Of a stretch of 64,000 nt of DNA, positions 8,513 to 15,969 are shown piece by piece; position 1 is the stretch's first letter; every line of letters begins with the position of its first letter. Location of the stretch: contig NZ_PGTX01000004.1 of the NCBI RefSeq assembly GCF_002797575.1, forward strand, positions 1 to 64,000, in the 5' to 3' direction. The notes below the pieces were generated by a model, which worked only from the letters and a program-made list of their open reading frames with translations, did no database searches and had not been told where the DNA came from. Made by a program: the position numbers and the translations under genes. This DNA comes from Polynucleobacter brandtiae (lineage in GTDB: Bacteria > Pseudomonadota > Gammaproteobacteria > Burkholderiales > Burkholderiaceae).

Positions 8513-9276
8513 TTTTGTGTTGGAGAAAATACTGGTTTACAGTAATTTCTATCAGAATTTTCAATAGCCGCGAGCACATATAGTGCATCCATATCAATAA
8601 GTTTAATATGGCGTTGCTTAATCTGAATAAGTCCTGCTTCTACGAACCGTGAGAGCATGCGACTGACAGTTTCAATCTTCATACCCAGATAGCTGCCTAT
8701 CTCTTCGCGGCTCATGCGTAAATCGAATTCATTGTTAAGATAACCGCGTACCGTTAAACGGTGGGAAAAGTTGAGTAGGAAGGTGGCCAATCTTTCCTCA
8801 GCACGCATTGTGCCAAGTGAAAGCATGTGGCGCTGATCTTGAGTTAGCTCTCGACTCATGATTCGATGGAATTGATTTTGTAAGTCTGGTATTTCATGGG
8901 CTAGATCCTCGAAGGCTTCATAGCGAATAATGCAAACTTCACTCTCTTCTAGGGCGATGGCGTTGGATTGATAGTATCCGTTCCCAATACCATCTAGACC
9001 CATAATTTCTCCTGGTAAATGAAACCCAATGACTTGCTGGCGGCCGTCTTGCAGACAATGTTCTGTTTTGAGGGTGCCAAAGCGAATGCTATACAAGGAG
9101 TTCAAGGCTTCGCCATGACGGTAAAGGCTTTCCCCTTTTTTGAGGTGAACTCGTTCTTTGATGAGTTCATCAATTTTAGAGACATCGGCGCTTTTAAGCC
9201 CAACCGGAAGGCAAAATTGACCCAGCACACATATTGAGCATTTATTGTTGTGGGTATCGGTTGGCTTGTAATTCAT
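8509..9276 (-). CDS. fnr: FNR-type oxygen-sensing transcriptional regulator
   Basis: Crp/Fnr-family regulator that binds DNA as a dimer when it holds an intact 4Fe-4S cluster. The 255 residues match FNR in length. N-terminal cysteines C13, C16 and C22 have the C-X2-C-X5-C spacing of E. coli FNR, and a further cysteine in VCIIRYEAF is the likely fourth ligand. The recognition helix contains ETVSR, which reads TTGAT half-sites, matching the boxes before ccoI and ccoN. The ATG at 9276 was chosen because a longer frame adds sequence unlike FNR. Convergent with the cco operon. Confidence 0.93.
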   Translation of the reverse strand: MNYKPTDTHNNKCSICVLGQFCLPVGLKSADVSKIDELIKERVHLKKGESLYRHGEALNSLYSIRFGTLKTEHCLQDGRQQVIGFHLPGEIMGLDGIGNGYYQSNAIALEESEVCIIRYEAFEDLAHEIPDLQNQFHRIMSRELTQDQRHMLSLGTMRAEERLATFLLNFSHRLTVRGYLNNEFDLRMSREEIGSYLGMKIETVSRMLSRFVEAGLIQIKQRHIKLIDMDALYVLAAIENSDRNYCKPVFSPTQN

Positions 9277-9285
9277 TTTGTAATC

Positions 9286-9299
9286 ACTGTCTTGACAGT
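9286..9299. promoter_or_regulatory. 14-bp perfect palindrome ACTGTC-TT-GACAGT upstream of fnr
   Basis: Arms ACTGTC and GACAGT separated by two bases lie 10 bp upstream of the fnr start and 56 bp upstream of the divergent TauE/SafE-like gene. This is not an FNR box. It could be an operator acting on fnr, on the divergent gene or on both. No binding protein is known from the sequence. Confidence 0.4.
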
Positions 9300-9354
9300 T
9301 TATTCTTATAAGTATGAAGGATCTCTTTTTCCTGCTTTTTATTTTAAGTAATCC

Positions 9355-10074
9355 ATGCTTACTGTGAGTCTCCTGGCAGCAGTTTTTTTGGGTGCATTGG
9401 TAAGTGGCTGGCATTGCGCCCTCATGTGCGGCGGTATTGCTGCAGGAATTGAGCGCCCCATAGCCCAAGAAGTTCCCTTGAGGGCTAAATCGGATCTTTT
9501 TTATTCCCAACTAGTAATGCATCTTGGGCGCATCACAACATATACCCTTTTGGGCGGCTTGGCGGCTTGGTTGGGCCTCATTGTTTGGCAACAAAATATT
9601 TTGCCTATTCAGAGATTTTTATTTGTCATTACTTCAGCGATATTAATTTTGATGGGTTTACGACTTCTCTGGGTTAAGAAATCAAGAAACCTACCAGGTA
9701 GCCGATGGTTAAGTACTCAAGTTGCCACTTTTTGGACGAGATATTTTGGCCACTTAGCTACAAGGCCATCTCGCTGGTTTAGCGGCATGCTTTGGGGCTT
9801 ACTGCCTTGTGGTTTGGTTTACAGCGTTCTACCAATAGCCTTTTTATCTGGTGACATTCTTACTGGTGCAGCACTGCTATTTGCATTTGGTTTGGGTACT
9901 TTACCCAACTTATTATTAATTTCTAAATTCTCTGCAGTTTTGACTCAAATCGGTCAATATTCTTGGATGCGATATTTTGCTGCTTTATTACTCTTTGCTG
10001 CTGGTGGGTGGGGTTTATATCGCGCATGGGTTCTACCGCTTGAATTACTAAAGGGAGGCTTTTGTATTTCTTGA
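9355..10074 (+). CDS. TauE/SafE-like (DsbD_2-type) integral membrane protein of the cbb3 neighbourhood
   Basis: A 239-residue membrane protein with about six helices. It opens with a hydrophobic stretch containing the conserved GWHCALMCGGIAAG segment (about residues 18-31) and has a second glycine-rich repeat, GMLWGLLPCGLVYSVL. Proteins of this group are usually annotated as sulfite exporters, but those beside cco genes are often linked to metal handling or cytochrome maturation through the paired Cys motifs. It is divergent from fnr. The substrate cannot be told from the sequence. Confidence 0.8.
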   Translation: MLTVSLLAAVFLGALVSGWHCALMCGGIAAGIERPIAQEVPLRAKSDLFYSQLVMHLGRITTYTLLGGLAAWLGLIVWQQNILPIQRFLFVITSAILILMGLRLLWVKKSRNLPGSRWLSTQVATFWTRYFGHLATRPSRWFSGMLWGLLPCGLVYSVLPIAFLSGDILTGAALLFAFGLGTLPNLLLISKFSAVLTQIGQYSWMRYFAALLLFAAGGWGLYRAWVLPLELLKGGFCIS

Positions 10075-10569
10075 GCGAAAAATAGATTAAAAGTAGTTGC
10101 ACCTCTTCAAAAACACAGATAAATCGATGTGGTGTAGCACTCTAAAAAAGTGTTCTATTGACTGTGATTTTTTTATTTTTTTTGGTTAGGTCTGAACTGC
10201 CCTGATTTTTAGTACCACTCCTAAAGAGAGGCTTTTTGATAATCTTCACCTTAAAGGATTGCTAAACATGGCCAAAGGTCAATGTCTTAAATCGAGACTG
10301 GCATTATGTTTTCCAGTAAACCTCAACCGTAACAACTTGTAACTGTGCTAAGGGTAAATTAGGTGCTAGATGGCTGCTGTAAATGATCAGTCGTTTGGTA
10401 AGTTTTGGATTAATTTCATAAATTACACTTAGAACAAATAATCAAAGTGTGCGATTGACATATGGACCGTTGAGCCAGTTTCAATATAGAAATATCTGAG
10501 AGCCCACGGATTAATCTGAAAAGATATTGGTTTGCACGGGGTAAATCACCCGCAAAGCCTGATTCTATA
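10075..10569. other. Gene-poor stretch of ~495 bp
   Basis: No convincing gene is seen. A ribosome site (AAAGGA) precedes an ATG at 10269 that opens only 24 codons starting MAKGQ, a start resembling small basic betaproteobacterial proteins, so a decayed small gene is possible. T-rich runs near 10170-10190 could end transcription from the TauE/SafE-like gene, but no clear stem was found. The stretch ends at the tRNA-Lys-like repeat at 10570. Confidence 0.4.
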
Positions 10570-10603
10570 TGGTGGGTCGGGCGAAATTCGAACTCGCGAC
10601 CAA
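10570..10603 (-). repeat. att-like copy of the tRNA-Lys 3' end (distal border of the insert)
   Basis: Thirty-four bases match the 3' end of the tRNA-Lys gene at 11653-11686 with one A/G difference, in the same orientation. It includes the CCA end, acceptor arm and T arm but no further tRNA sequence, so it is not a functional tRNA. This is the usual footprint of an element integrated into a tRNA 3' end. Confidence 0.85.
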
Positions 10604-10609
10604 GCATGT

Positions 10610-10807
10610 TTAGGGCGTAAGTTGCCGCTGCTTAATGAGTTCTGCAGCGGGGATCCGAACAATCTTGCCGTTAACTGTGGTCACGATTGCGGTATTAGTT
10701 TGAATTGCCAAGTCTACCGCTGCTTGTCTAGCGCGTTTAATAGCAAAGTAGGACCCGGAAATATCAGGGTCTGGTGAATTGCGGATATCTTGAGTTGGAA
10801 TAATCAT
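10610..10807 (-). CDS. Small protein downstream of the zeta-like kinase, function unknown
   Basis: A 65-residue soluble protein I do not recognise. The ATG at 10807 is chosen because AGGG sits just upstream; a TTG at 10822 would add five residues. The central part (about residues 18-50) looks like a helix followed by short strands, ending in a hydrophobic-basic helix. It starts 1 bp after the kinase stop and must be co-transcribed with it. Its position as third gene of a toxin-like module suggests an accessory or neutralising role, but nothing in the sequence proves this. Confidence 0.7.
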   Translation of the reverse strand: MIIPTQDIRNSPDPDISGSYFAIKRARQAAVDLAIQTNTAIVTTVNGKIVRIPAAELIKQRQLTP

Positions 10808-10808
10808 T

Positions 10809-11327
10809 TTAGCCCTGAGCAATTTTTTCTAATTCTGTTAGATCGCCATCAAGTAATACCCATGAGTTTACAGCTTTTTGATATTTTGAGAGGTTTTCTA
10901 ATCCCGCTTTGTAGCGCCTGCGAATGACATCTTCAGGAATATTATGCCCTCCCTGTGCCACGCGTTCCGCCACACGAGAAATAGCTAACTCAGGGGAGCT
11001 TAGTGAGATAAACCAGAGTTTAACGATGTAGCCCAGATCTTTCCACTCCTGAATGCGCTGCAGATAATGCATGCCAGATAAAGTGGTTTCAAAAGCAAAG
11101 CTTTCACCAGCTTTGGTGTACTCATCTAATTCATTTAGCATTAAGCGCGCAGCTTTAAATGAAACGGATTCAGGCTTAAAGGGTGCCAAGCCAGCGGCTA
11201 TAAGATCGGCATTAATAAAACGAAATGTATGCGCTTCTTGCGGTAAAAAGTTTTTGGCAAAGGTTGTTTTGCCGGCTCCATTAGGACCAGCAATAATAAT
11301 AATTTTTTTATTTGTTGCTAACATCAT
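10809..11327 (-). CDS. Zeta-toxin-like P-loop kinase (COG4185 type)
   Basis: A 172-residue P-loop protein with Walker A AGPNGAGKTTFAK near residues 13-25, then INADLIAAGL and FAFETTLSG, the pattern of zeta/PezT-like and COG4185 kinases, and a late RRYKAGLENL helix with conserved arginines. Zeta toxins phosphorylate UDP-activated sugars and block cell-wall synthesis; whether this protein does so is unknown. Its start overlaps the stop of the upstream 65-residue gene (ATGA), the tight coupling typical of toxin-antitoxin pairs. It is short for a zeta toxin but normal for COG4185. Confidence 0.85.
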   Translation of the reverse strand: MMLATNKKIIIIAGPNGAGKTTFAKNFLPQEAHTFRFINADLIAAGLAPFKPESVSFKAARLMLNELDEYTKAGESFAFETTLSGMHYLQRIQEWKDLGYIVKLWFISLSSPELAISRVAERVAQGGHNIPEDVIRRRYKAGLENLSKYQKAVNSWVLLDGDLTELEKIAQG

Positions 11328-11521
11328 TTGGGGCGATATATGTCAAAACGTTCTTTGGTTTCTTCTATCAATTGCGCAATAGTCTTTTTGCCAGCAACGT
11401 AATCAGCGAGGTTTTGCTCTAGCTGCTTGGTTGGAGCAATGCCCTCAATTAGAGCCGAAGCCACAGCGTTAGAAACGTTGTATTGGCGGACCTGAAATTG
11501 GTTGGCAAATTTAGATGGCAT
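11324..11521 (-). CDS. Putative antitoxin partner of the zeta-like kinase (VbhA-like)
   Basis: A 65-residue helical protein. The segment SALIEGIAPTKQLEQNLADY followed by a conserved glycine and a charged helix resembles the antitoxin_VbhA-type small domain. That domain is better known from Fic toxins, so pairing it with a P-loop kinase is notable. It overlaps the kinase start by 4 bases and is the first gene of the three-gene operon, the usual antitoxin position. The assignment is inference from length, position and weak similarity. Confidence 0.65.
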   Translation of the reverse strand: MPSKFANQFQVRQYNVSNAVASALIEGIAPTKQLEQNLADYVAGKKTIAQLIEETKERFDIYRPK

Positions 11522-11527
11522 GTGACC

Positions 11528-11565
11528 ATTTTAGTAGATTTAGGTTTGTTTTCCCTAGTGGAAAA
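11528..11565 (-). promoter_or_regulatory. Possible promoter/operator of the kinase module (-10 at 11528-11533; inverted repeat 11549-11565)
   Basis: On the minus strand TAAAAT at 11533-11528 could be a -10. The inverted repeat TTTTCC-N5-GGAAAA (11549-11565) covers the expected -35 region, as expected for an autoregulated toxin-antitoxin operon. With this -10 the transcript would start on the start codon at 11521. Both elements are unproven. Confidence 0.35.
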
Positions 11566-11617
11566 AATGACCCAAAAACAAGGTTTGAATAGGTATTTGA
11601 GAGGATAGTGCAGGTAA

Positions 11618-11644
11618 TAAAAAAGCCCCGCAAAAGCGAGGCTT
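11618..11644 (-). terminator. Rho-independent terminator after tRNA-Lys
   Basis: On the minus strand a 9-bp stem (11644-11636 with 11631-11623, one G-U pair) with a TTTT loop is followed by a run of six Ts. It lies 8 bp beyond the CCA end of the tRNA-Lys gene and would end its transcript. It also separates the tRNA from the kinase operon. Confidence 0.85.
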
Positions 11645-11652
11645 AGTAAAGC

Positions 11653-11686
11653 TGGTGGGTCGGGCGAGATTCGAACTCGCGACCAA
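11653..11686 (-). repeat. att-like repeat within tRNA-Lys (proximal border of the insert)
   Basis: The 3' 34 bases of tRNA-Lys, repeated at 10570-10603 with one difference. The insert lies on the 3' side of the tRNA, the side on which tRNA-targeting elements integrate while restoring a complete tRNA. Confidence 0.8.
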
Positions 11687-11728
11687 CGGATTAAAAGTCC
11701 GCTGCTCTACCGACTGAGCTACCGACCC
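11653..11728 (-). tRNA. tRNA-Lys (anticodon TTT), CCA encoded
   Basis: The minus strand reads GGGTCGGTAGCTCAG at the 5' end, an anticodon loop CTTTTAA with anticodon TTT, a T arm with GTTCGAATC and GCCCGACCCACCA at the 3' end. The 7-bp acceptor stem pairs fully and CCA is encoded. The 76-base gene has an extended -10 (TGC-TATAAT, hexamer 11742-11747) upstream and a terminator downstream. Its 3' end is duplicated at 10570-10603. Confidence 0.97.
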
Positions 11729-11741
11729 AGTAAAGAGTGAA

Positions 11742-11747
11742 ATTATA
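11742..11747 (-). promoter_or_regulatory. Extended -10 promoter element for tRNA-Lys
   Basis: The minus strand reads TGC-TATAAT, a perfect -10 with the extended TG motif, about 13 bp before the tRNA 5' end. No good -35 is seen at standard spacing, which an extended -10 can tolerate. Confidence 0.6.
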
Positions 11748-11815
11748 GCAAGAAGTTCACTCGCTTCCCCTGAGATTGGGTGGGACTCCTTCTATGCCTT
11801 ATATATACAAGCACA

Positions 11816-13156
11816 TTAAGCATTTGTTCTTCTGGCAACAGGTGGATTTTTTGAGAAATACTCCTTAATTCCCCTCAAAATTGCCTCAGCGATCCGATCT
11901 TGATAGGCATCATCATTCAGCCTTGCTTCTTCTTGTGGGTTGCTGATAAACGCAGTTTCTACCAAAATTGAGGGGATATCCGGCGCCTTCAGAACCGCAA
12001 AGCTCGCCTGCTCTACATTGCCCTTATGGAGGGATGCAAATCCTCCGATTTGCTTGAGGATCGATCGACCGACTTGCAGTGAATCCTTGATTTGTGCGGT
12101 AGTAGACATATCTAATAGAAGATTGGCTACTTGCTTATCTTGGGTTTTAATATTGATACCGCCGATTAAGTCTGAAGAATTTTCTTTATTAGCCATCCAT
12201 CGTGCCATCGTACTACTGGCACCCATTTGAGACAGTGCAAATACTGAGGCCCCTTTTGCTCTAGGCTCAATGAATGCATCGGCATGAATAGACACAAACA
12301 GATCAGCCTCAACGCGCCGTGCTTTTTGCACCCGGGCATGGAGCGGCACAAAGTAGTCACCATCTCTTGTTAGGAAAGGGCGCATATAGGCTTCACCCTC
12401 AATTTTCTCGCGTAAGCGTTTTGCGATAGAGAGGACGATATGTTTTTCTTTAGAGCCCATGGTTCCGATGGCACCGGGATCTTCTCCGCCATGACCCGGA
12501 TCTATTGCAATGGTAATTAGCCGCTGATACGGCTTACTTTGAGTAGTACGTTCTTTTAGATCTGGTATCGCTTGCGCTACAGGGCCTCTTGGTGCTTCTT
12601 TTTCTTTTTTAGCTGCAAATTGTGCAATCAGATCAATTTCTTCATTGGCCTTTTCTAGGGCACTTTCTTTGCGGGCGCTACTTTTAACTAACTCCATCAA
12701 TGGATCTGGAGGTATTGCTGGATATAGGTCAAGGACCATCCGATATTGGTATTCTGCAACTGGGTCTAGGGTGAAGAGCTGGGGCTTGACGGGCTCTTTC
12801 AAGTCAAAAACCAAGCGAACCACACCAGGCTGAAACTGACCAACCCGAATTTGAGAAACGTAAGGATCATTTGGCTTTACCTTAGCCACCAAATCTTTGA
12901 GTGTGGAATTGAACTCCATGCCCTGAACATCAACCACTAGGCGATCGGGGTTGCTAAGCAATTGCTGTGTAATAGGCAGCGCTTTATCTGACTCTAGCGT
13001 AATACGGGTGTAGTCTTCGGCAGGCCAGATACGCACCCCTAAAATCTTAGCGCCCCAAGCAATATCGATTTCACTAAAAAGAAAAATAAAGCCCATCAGC
13101 TTCGCCGAGGTGCTGAGATATTTTCTTCTAGAGGTGTTGACTGAAGCCTTTTGCAT
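11816..13156 (-). CDS. amiC: N-acetylmuramoyl-L-alanine amidase AmiC
   Basis: Periplasmic zinc amidase that cleaves septal peptidoglycan for daughter-cell separation. The N-terminus carries SRRKYLS, a Tat-type signal, followed by a hydrophobic stretch; AmiC is a known Tat substrate. An AMIN domain (about residues 35-140) is followed by an Amidase_3 domain (about 215-435) with zinc ligands in DPGHGGEDPG, SIHADAF and the late LVETAFISNP motif. The ATG at 13156 overlaps the tsaE stop by one base (TGATG). tsaE-amiC is the usual betaproteobacterial order. Confidence 0.93.
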   Translation of the reverse strand: MQKASVNTSRRKYLSTSAKLMGFIFLFSEIDIAWGAKILGVRIWPAEDYTRITLESDKALPITQQLLSNPDRLVVDVQGMEFNSTLKDLVAKVKPNDPYVSQIRVGQFQPGVVRLVFDLKEPVKPQLFTLDPVAEYQYRMVLDLYPAIPPDPLMELVKSSARKESALEKANEEIDLIAQFAAKKEKEAPRGPVAQAIPDLKERTTQSKPYQRLITIAIDPGHGGEDPGAIGTMGSKEKHIVLSIAKRLREKIEGEAYMRPFLTRDGDYFVPLHARVQKARRVEADLFVSIHADAFIEPRAKGASVFALSQMGASSTMARWMANKENSSDLIGGINIKTQDKQVANLLLDMSTTAQIKDSLQVGRSILKQIGGFASLHKGNVEQASFAVLKAPDIPSILVETAFISNPQEEARLNDDAYQDRIAEAILRGIKEYFSKNPPVARRTNA

Positions 13157-13680
13157 CAATTATTTTGATGAAGAGAATGCAGCATGTTGAATATGCACAC
13201 TCCGCCAGGAGATTGAGCCTGTATTTTGATGGTTCTTTCATGCTCCTCACCATCGGCAATAAGCTGAATCTGAATATCAAATGCCGGTAGCGTACCCTCT
13301 GCTTTTTCTGGCCACTCCACTAGGCAAAACCCAGGCTCATCAAACTGCTCGGCAAAACCCGCTTCTTGCCACTCCAGGGGACTTCGCATCCGATACAGGT
13401 CAAAATGATTGGCTATCAGGCTGCTGGTATGACAGATAAAAGGGTAGGGCTCACATAAGGTGTAAGTGGGACTTTTTACACGACCTACATATCCCAGTCC
13501 TTGAATTAGATAACGGGCAAAAGTAGTCTTGCCAGCCCCTAAATCTCCCTCTAGGGCAATATTGAGGTGGCTGTGCGGTTCGAGATGAAAAAATCGATGA
13601 AGACTGAGGGCAAGCTGCTCAGATAAAGCGGCTGTTTCTGCTTCTTGCCTACAATGTTGTGTGAAAGTATCTTGAGCCAT
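13156..13680 (-). CDS. tsaE: tRNA threonylcarbamoyladenosine biosynthesis ATPase TsaE
   Basis: ATPase that works with TsaB-TsaD to form t6A37 on ANN-decoding tRNAs. The 174 residues include the Walker A motif GDLGAGKTTFAR (about residues 45-56), the family segment VKSPTYTL, and the FDLYR and LVEWPEKA motifs. It is the first gene of a tsaE-amiC pair. Its start codon lies only 7-43 bp from the start of divergent queG, so both promoters must be very compact or lie inside the opposite gene. Confidence 0.94.
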   Translation of the reverse strand: MAQDTFTQHCRQEAETAALSEQLALSLHRFFHLEPHSHLNIALEGDLGAGKTTFARYLIQGLGYVGRVKSPTYTLCEPYPFICHTSSLIANHFDLYRMRSPLEWQEAGFAEQFDEPGFCLVEWPEKAEGTLPAFDIQIQLIADGEEHERTIKIQAQSPGGVCIFNMLHSLHQNN

Positions 13681-13723
13681 TTCCTTAGTGTATTCAATTA
13701 TTAGGCCCGATTCCGTAATCTTG

Positions 13724-14821
13724 ATGTCTTCTAACCCAATAGCCCCTATTACAGAACAAGCCGGTCTAAGAGAATGGCTTAATGAGCAGTCTCGAAAACT
13801 GGGTTTTGACGGCTTGCGTATTACTGATACTCAACTGGGATCCGCTACCGAGCGCTTACAAGAATGGCTAGAGCAGGGGCGCCATGGCAAGATGGAATAC
13901 ATGGCACGTCAGGCGCATCTGCGGGCTGACCCAGAAGTATTGGTTCCTGGCACTGTACGGGTTATCTGCGTCACTATGAATTACCTTGCTCCGACAGTCG
14001 ATTTTGATCAAGAGTGGAAGCGACTTACCGATCCAGCCCAGGCGGTGGTTTCCTTATATGCCCGTGGGCGGGATTATCACAAGGTGATGCGTAATCGTTT
14101 GCAAGAGTTTGCCGCGCTGATTGAGCAGCGTATTGGTGCTTTTGGCTATCGTGTTTTTACCGATTCAGCACCATTAATGGAGGTGGAATTGGCTCGTAAG
14201 GCAGGCTTAGGTTGGCGTGGAAAGCACACCCTATTACTCAATCGTGAATCTGGCTCTACCTTTTTTTTGGGAGAAATCTTAGTAGATATCCCCTTGCCGA
14301 TTGATCAAGAAGAGCAATCCCATTGCGGCTCTTGTCAGGCATGTATTGAGGTTTGCCCAACGCAGGCAATTACGGCACCCTATCAATTAGATGCACGGCG
14401 CTGTATTTCTTATTTGACGATTGAAAACCCAGATGCTATTCCGATAGAGTTTCGTCGTGCCATGGGTAATCGCATCTACGGATGCGATGATTGCCAATTG
14501 ATTTGCCCTTGGAATAAATTTGCGCAACGTAGCGCATTGCCCGACTTTGCTGAGCGTCATGGCCTTGGTCAGTCTAGTCTCTTACATTTATGGTCGTGGA
14601 CCGAGCAAGAATTTAATCAGCGTCATGAGGGTAGTGCGATTCGTCGGATTGGTTATTCTCGGTGGCGTAGAAATTTAGCTATAGCCTTAGGCAACGCGCT
14701 GTTGGATATAAAGGCGGACGCTACTGAGCAGATCAACATTCGGGAAGCCTTAACCCTAGCCTTACCATCCGCTGACATCTTGGTGGCTGAGCATATTCAA
14801 TGGGCGCTGGGCTTACAATAA
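13724..14821 (+). CDS. queG: Epoxyqueuosine reductase QueG
   Basis: Cobalamin- and iron-sulfur-dependent enzyme that reduces epoxyqueuosine to queuosine in tRNA, the last step of queuosine synthesis. From the ATG at 13724 it has 365 residues; a GTG at 13688 would add 12 and cannot be excluded. It shows ferredoxin-type clusters CGSCQACIEVCP and YGCDDCQLICPWN and the DUF1730 N-terminal region. Its need for cobalamin fits with the B12-uptake gene btuB later in the window. azlC follows 3 bp downstream. Confidence 0.93.
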   Translation: MSSNPIAPITEQAGLREWLNEQSRKLGFDGLRITDTQLGSATERLQEWLEQGRHGKMEYMARQAHLRADPEVLVPGTVRVICVTMNYLAPTVDFDQEWKRLTDPAQAVVSLYARGRDYHKVMRNRLQEFAALIEQRIGAFGYRVFTDSAPLMEVELARKAGLGWRGKHTLLLNRESGSTFFLGEILVDIPLPIDQEEQSHCGSCQACIEVCPTQAITAPYQLDARRCISYLTIENPDAIPIEFRRAMGNRIYGCDDCQLICPWNKFAQRSALPDFAERHGLGQSSLLHLWSWTEQEFNQRHEGSAIRRIGYSRWRRNLAIALGNALLDIKADATEQINIREALTLALPSADILVAEHIQWALGLQ

Positions 14822-14824
14822 GTT

Positions 14825-15610
14825 ATGAGTAAAACTGATCAGCCCTCCAGTGATCCTAGCGAAATAGCGTTAGGGGCCTCAGTTCTACAACGCTTCAAAA
14901 GTGGCCATGATGCTTTTTGGTCGGGCATCCGTGATGCCGCAGGCGCCCCAGCAATGGTGCTCTTTGCTGGCATGGTGGGTTTTGGGGCCATGGGCAAAAC
15001 CAACGGCCTAGATGTCTGGTTTACCAGCGCTACCAGTTTCTTCATGTTTGCCTTACCTGGCCAGGTGGTGTTGTTAGAGATGGCAACGACGGGCTCCTCT
15101 GTTTTAGCTATTGCGCTAGCGGTGACATTAACCTCCACTCGATTTATCACGATGACGGTGACGCTCTTTCCACAGTTTGACCAAAAAGATCGTAACCATA
15201 GCCTGTATGCCTCAGTCCACCTATTAGCAATGACCGCATGGGCGATTTCGATGCGTGAATTTCATACGATTGAAGTCAAGCATCGCCTCAGTTATTTCGT
15301 TGGTCTGGGCTTGCTATGCTGGATCATCTCTATTCCAGGAACGATTCTGGGATTCTTTTTAGCAGGTATGGTTCCTGTAGCCATCACACTAGGCCTCGTC
15401 TTCATTAACCCCTTATTCTTTATGCTTACCTTTACTGAGGTTAAGCCTTGGATTAATCGAATCGCAATTTTTCTTGGGTGTGCACTAGGCCCCGTATTCT
15501 TTTTGTTAGACCGAGACACTAGCTTGCTCTCTACAGGCTTGGTAGCTGGAACAATTGCCTATTTTATTGATCGAAAGTGCTTACGCAAAAGAGTGGGGAT
15601 GTTAGGTTGA
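14825..15610 (+). CDS. azlC: AzlC-family branched-chain amino acid exporter, large subunit
   Basis: Integral membrane protein of 261 residues with seven or so hydrophobic helices and the family segment GAMGKTNGLDVWFTSA near residues 54-69. AzlC and AzlD together form a LIV-E type exporter of branched-chain amino acids. The stop overlaps the azlD start (TGATG at 15608-15612). It may share a transcript with queG, whose stop is 3 bp upstream, although the functions are unrelated. Confidence 0.9.
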   Translation: MSKTDQPSSDPSEIALGASVLQRFKSGHDAFWSGIRDAAGAPAMVLFAGMVGFGAMGKTNGLDVWFTSATSFFMFALPGQVVLLEMATTGSSVLAIALAVTLTSTRFITMTVTLFPQFDQKDRNHSLYASVHLLAMTAWAISMREFHTIEVKHRLSYFVGLGLLCWIISIPGTILGFFLAGMVPVAITLGLVFINPLFFMLTFTEVKPWINRIAIFLGCALGPVFFLLDRDTSLLSTGLVAGTIAYFIDRKCLRKRVGMLG

Positions 15611-15951
15611 TGAATACCGTGCTGCAAGGCTGGGGTTTATGGATTGCTCTAGCAGGGGCGACCATTGGAACTTATGTTTGTCGAGCCATTGGCGTCTTTC
15701 TCTCAAAGAGCATCAATCAAGATAGTGAAATCTTTCGCTGGCTCGCTGCAGTCACTTATGCCATGGTGGCAGCCTTAACGATCCGATTAATATTGATGCC
15801 CTTGGGTTTACTGGCAACCGTACCGGTATGGATTCGGTTATTAATTTGCGCTTTGAGTATTGGTGTGATGGTATCTAAACCAACACGGCGGCTCGTTCCA
15901 GCCTTATTGACTGGAACGATTTTGATGGTGTCCTACGGAGTGATGCGCTAA
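15610..15951 (+). CDS. azlD: AzlD-family branched-chain amino acid exporter, small subunit
   Basis: A 113-residue membrane protein with four hydrophobic helices, including YVCRAIGVFLSK near residue 21, typical of AzlD. The ATG at 15610 is used because it overlaps the azlC stop; an earlier frame start at 15577 lies inside azlC. It ends 18 bp from the convergent stop of the large FAD/Fe-S dehydrogenase gene, with no clear terminator between. Confidence 0.9.
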   Translation: MNTVLQGWGLWIALAGATIGTYVCRAIGVFLSKSINQDSEIFRWLAAVTYAMVAALTIRLILMPLGLLATVPVWIRLLICALSIGVMVSKPTRRLVPALLTGTILMVSYGVMR

Positions 15952-15969
15952 GTATGTACTGGCTTAGTT

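Noticed and set aside
9277-9510. Longer N-terminus for the fnr gene
   Set aside because: It overlaps the divergent TauE/SafE-like gene and lacks similarity; FNR length and cysteine position fit the ATG at 9276.
10416-10777. Short frames across the tRNA-like repeat
   Set aside because: They read through a tRNA fragment and non-coding DNA and match no family.
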